From the NCBI GenBank assembly GCA_002309215.1, contig DBXG01000034.1, positions 33,214 to 48,166 of the forward strand: DNA of 14,953 nt. The letters run 5' to 3'. The DNA comes from Alphaproteobacteria bacterium UBA1218. Its GTDB lineage: Bacteria > Pseudomonadota > Alphaproteobacteria > Rs-D84. Both the position numbers and the translations under genes were made by a program. Shown here piece by piece: positions 13,754 to 14,953 of the stretch (position 1 is the first letter of the stretch; each line of letters opens with the position of its first letter). Below the pieces are notes generated by a model. It did not search any database, had not been told where the DNA came from, and was given only the letters and a program-made list of their open reading frames with translations.

Positions 13754-14953
13754 TTTCATTTTCCTTTAGCCCAGATTTTATATCACCGATTGCTAATGCA
13801 ACCGCCGCACGTTTTATAAACAAATCGTATTTTGCAGAATTGTTTTGTTTTTGCGCATCAACTAATTCAGATTGCGCAGTTTGCCAATCAAGCATTGTTG
13901 CACGTCCAACCTTGTACATACCAGATGTGACACGTTCGCTTTCTGTTGCGGACTTCAACAATGTTTCTGATTGTTTCAGAACTGTTTTTGCGGTCTTGTA
14001 ATTTTGATACGCAGTAAAAACATCCATCATCGCATTATTGACAACACTATGTTCGCGATATTTCGCGCTGTCATAATCAGCATTTGCAGAACGCGCACTA
14101 TACATATTTGCAAAACCAGCAAATATTGGCATCGAAACAGATACACCAATTCTGCCACTGACACGATCAGACATATTATCAAACAAACCACCCACAGAAT
14201 CTGCCGTCAACCCAGCCGTTCCATTTACGGATATAGACGGTAAATTTTTCAGAAACGCAGAATTACGTCTGTGCCATGCTGCACTAGTTTGTGCATTCGC
14301 CTTTAACAAATCTGGTCTTTGTTTTTGCGCGATTGCAATCAATTCGTCAATATTTTCCAATTCTGCATCAGAACCAAAACTGGCCGGCATATCTTTTATT
14401 TTTATATCCTGATTTGCCGGAAAAGACAAAGTGTTTAACAATGTCCCTTTTGCGATTTCACGATTATTTTTTGCGCGCTCCAAAGACAACTGCGAACTGG
14501 CCAACGTTGTATCGGCTTTGTACACATCAGCCTTGGCCACAGCGCCAGATTTGTATTTTTTATCCGCTGTATTTTTTGCGGTTTGCGCCACAGTCAGCGC
14601 AGAAGTTGCAGATTTCACGTCCGCATCTGCATTTAACAACGAATAATATGCGCCAATCACAGAATAGAAATAATTTTGTATTGTTTCATCATAATCAAAA
14701 CCTGCCGCGCGATATACAGCCAAAGCCTGGGCAAAATCTGATTCACGCTTGCCAAAATCAAAAATCAAATAGGACGCAGATAACGACGCATCGTATTTCC
14801 AAGCATCATGTTCAGTATGCAAACGACCCGCACTACCACTGGTATTCACCGATGGCAAATAGGCAGAATACGCACTATTTTTTGTATATCTGGACGATTG
14901 CAAAGACGCATAAGCAGCCGCAGTTTGTGGATTACGACACAACCCAAGATTCA
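13743..14953 (-). CDS. TolC-family outer-membrane efflux protein, partial (N-terminus beyond window)
   Basis: Forms the outer-membrane channel and periplasmic tunnel used by the adaptor and ABC transporter encoded downstream. The frame is open to the window edge (NLGLCRNPQTAAAYASLQ), and no credible start lies inside: the TTG at 14942 falls within the conserved region corresponding to the family A-L-x-x-N-P segment, so the gene begins beyond 14953. The 402 residues seen contain two OEP repeats: helices with LPSVNTSGSAG, SASYLIFDFGKRESDFAQA, a long Ala-rich coiled coil (DVYKADTTLASSQLSLERAKN), then the second half with LPSISVNGTAG, VSMPIFAGFANMYSARSA and MYKVGRATMLDWQTAQSELVDAQKQ. The signal peptide is not visible. 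It leads the operon with the adaptor and the split ABC transporter. Confidence 0.93.
   Translation of the reverse strand, partial: NLGLCRNPQTAAAYASLQSSRYTKNSAYSAYLPSVNTSGSAGRLHTEHDAWKYDASLSASYLIFDFGKRESDFAQALAVYRAAGFDYDETIQNYFYSVIGAYYSLLNADADVKSATSALTVAQTAKNTADKKYKSGAVAKADVYKADTTLASSQLSLERAKNNREIAKGTLLNTLSFPANQDIKIKDMPASFGSDAELENIDELIAIAQKQRPDLLKANAQTSAAWHRRNSAFLKNLPSISVNGTAGLTADSVGGLFDNMSDRVSGRIGVSVSMPIFAGFANMYSARSANADYDSAKYREHSVVNNAMMDVFTAYQNYKTAKTVLKQSETLLKSATESERVTSGMYKVGRATMLDWQTAQSELVDAQKQNNSAKYDLFIKRAAVALAIGDIKSGLKENENEK

Noticed and set aside
14942..14942. TTG at 14942 as the start of the TolC-family gene
   Set aside because: No signal peptide would be encoded and the frame stays open to the window edge through a conserved TolC segment; the gene is simply cut by the window.

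Overview
The window is ordinary chromosomal sequence from an AT-rich Gram-negative bacterium, most likely an alphaproteobacterium. The Gram-negative envelope is shown by a Pal lipoprotein and a TolC/MacA/MacB-type tripartite exporter. The alphaproteobacterial placement is inference: it rests on the family-4-like uracil-DNA glycosylase with the alphaproteobacterial N-terminal layout and on the style of ParA, ParB and IF3. The low GC, compact spacing and disrupted housekeeping gene order would suit one of the uncultured, host-associated low-GC lineages. No tRNA, rRNA, CRISPR array, transposase, integrase or phage gene was seen, and no gene-free stretch exceeds about 120 bases.

Layout. Positions 1-2317 (minus strand) hold a membrane-anchored TPR protein followed, with an ATGA overlap, by gpsA, which runs off the left edge. 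Diverging from it only 26 bases away is rsmG (plus), then a 116-base gap with a parS-like palindrome and a promoter, then parA-parB, also ATGA-coupled. A strong bidirectional hairpin terminator separates parB from the convergent pal gene (minus). A 74-base divergent promoter region separates pal from a uracil-DNA glycosylase homologue (plus), followed by infC, which begins at an ATT codon, and a terminator. Next is a tight operon xseB-mutS-truB-rpsO (gaps of 1, 2 and 14 bases), ending in a second bidirectional terminator that carries an unusual GC-rich insert. The right end is a minus-strand operon tolC-macA-ABC ATPase-ABC permease; tolC runs off the right edge.

How the genes work together. 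RsmG modifies 16S rRNA, while IF3, TruB and S15 serve translation. ParA and ParB, with the nearby parS candidate, segregate the chromosome. The UDG homologue, ExoVII small subunit and MutS are DNA repair functions. Pal anchors the outer membrane to peptidoglycan. The right-hand operon encodes a complete efflux/secretion path across both membranes.

I did not find a new multi-gene system. The most notable points are the parS-like site, the ATT start of infC, a UDG homologue lacking the usual iron-sulfur cysteines and with an altered catalytic motif, an IF3 with a changed C-terminal motif, a long inverted repeat that could sequester the xseB ribosome binding site, and the GC-rich insert in the rpsO terminator.
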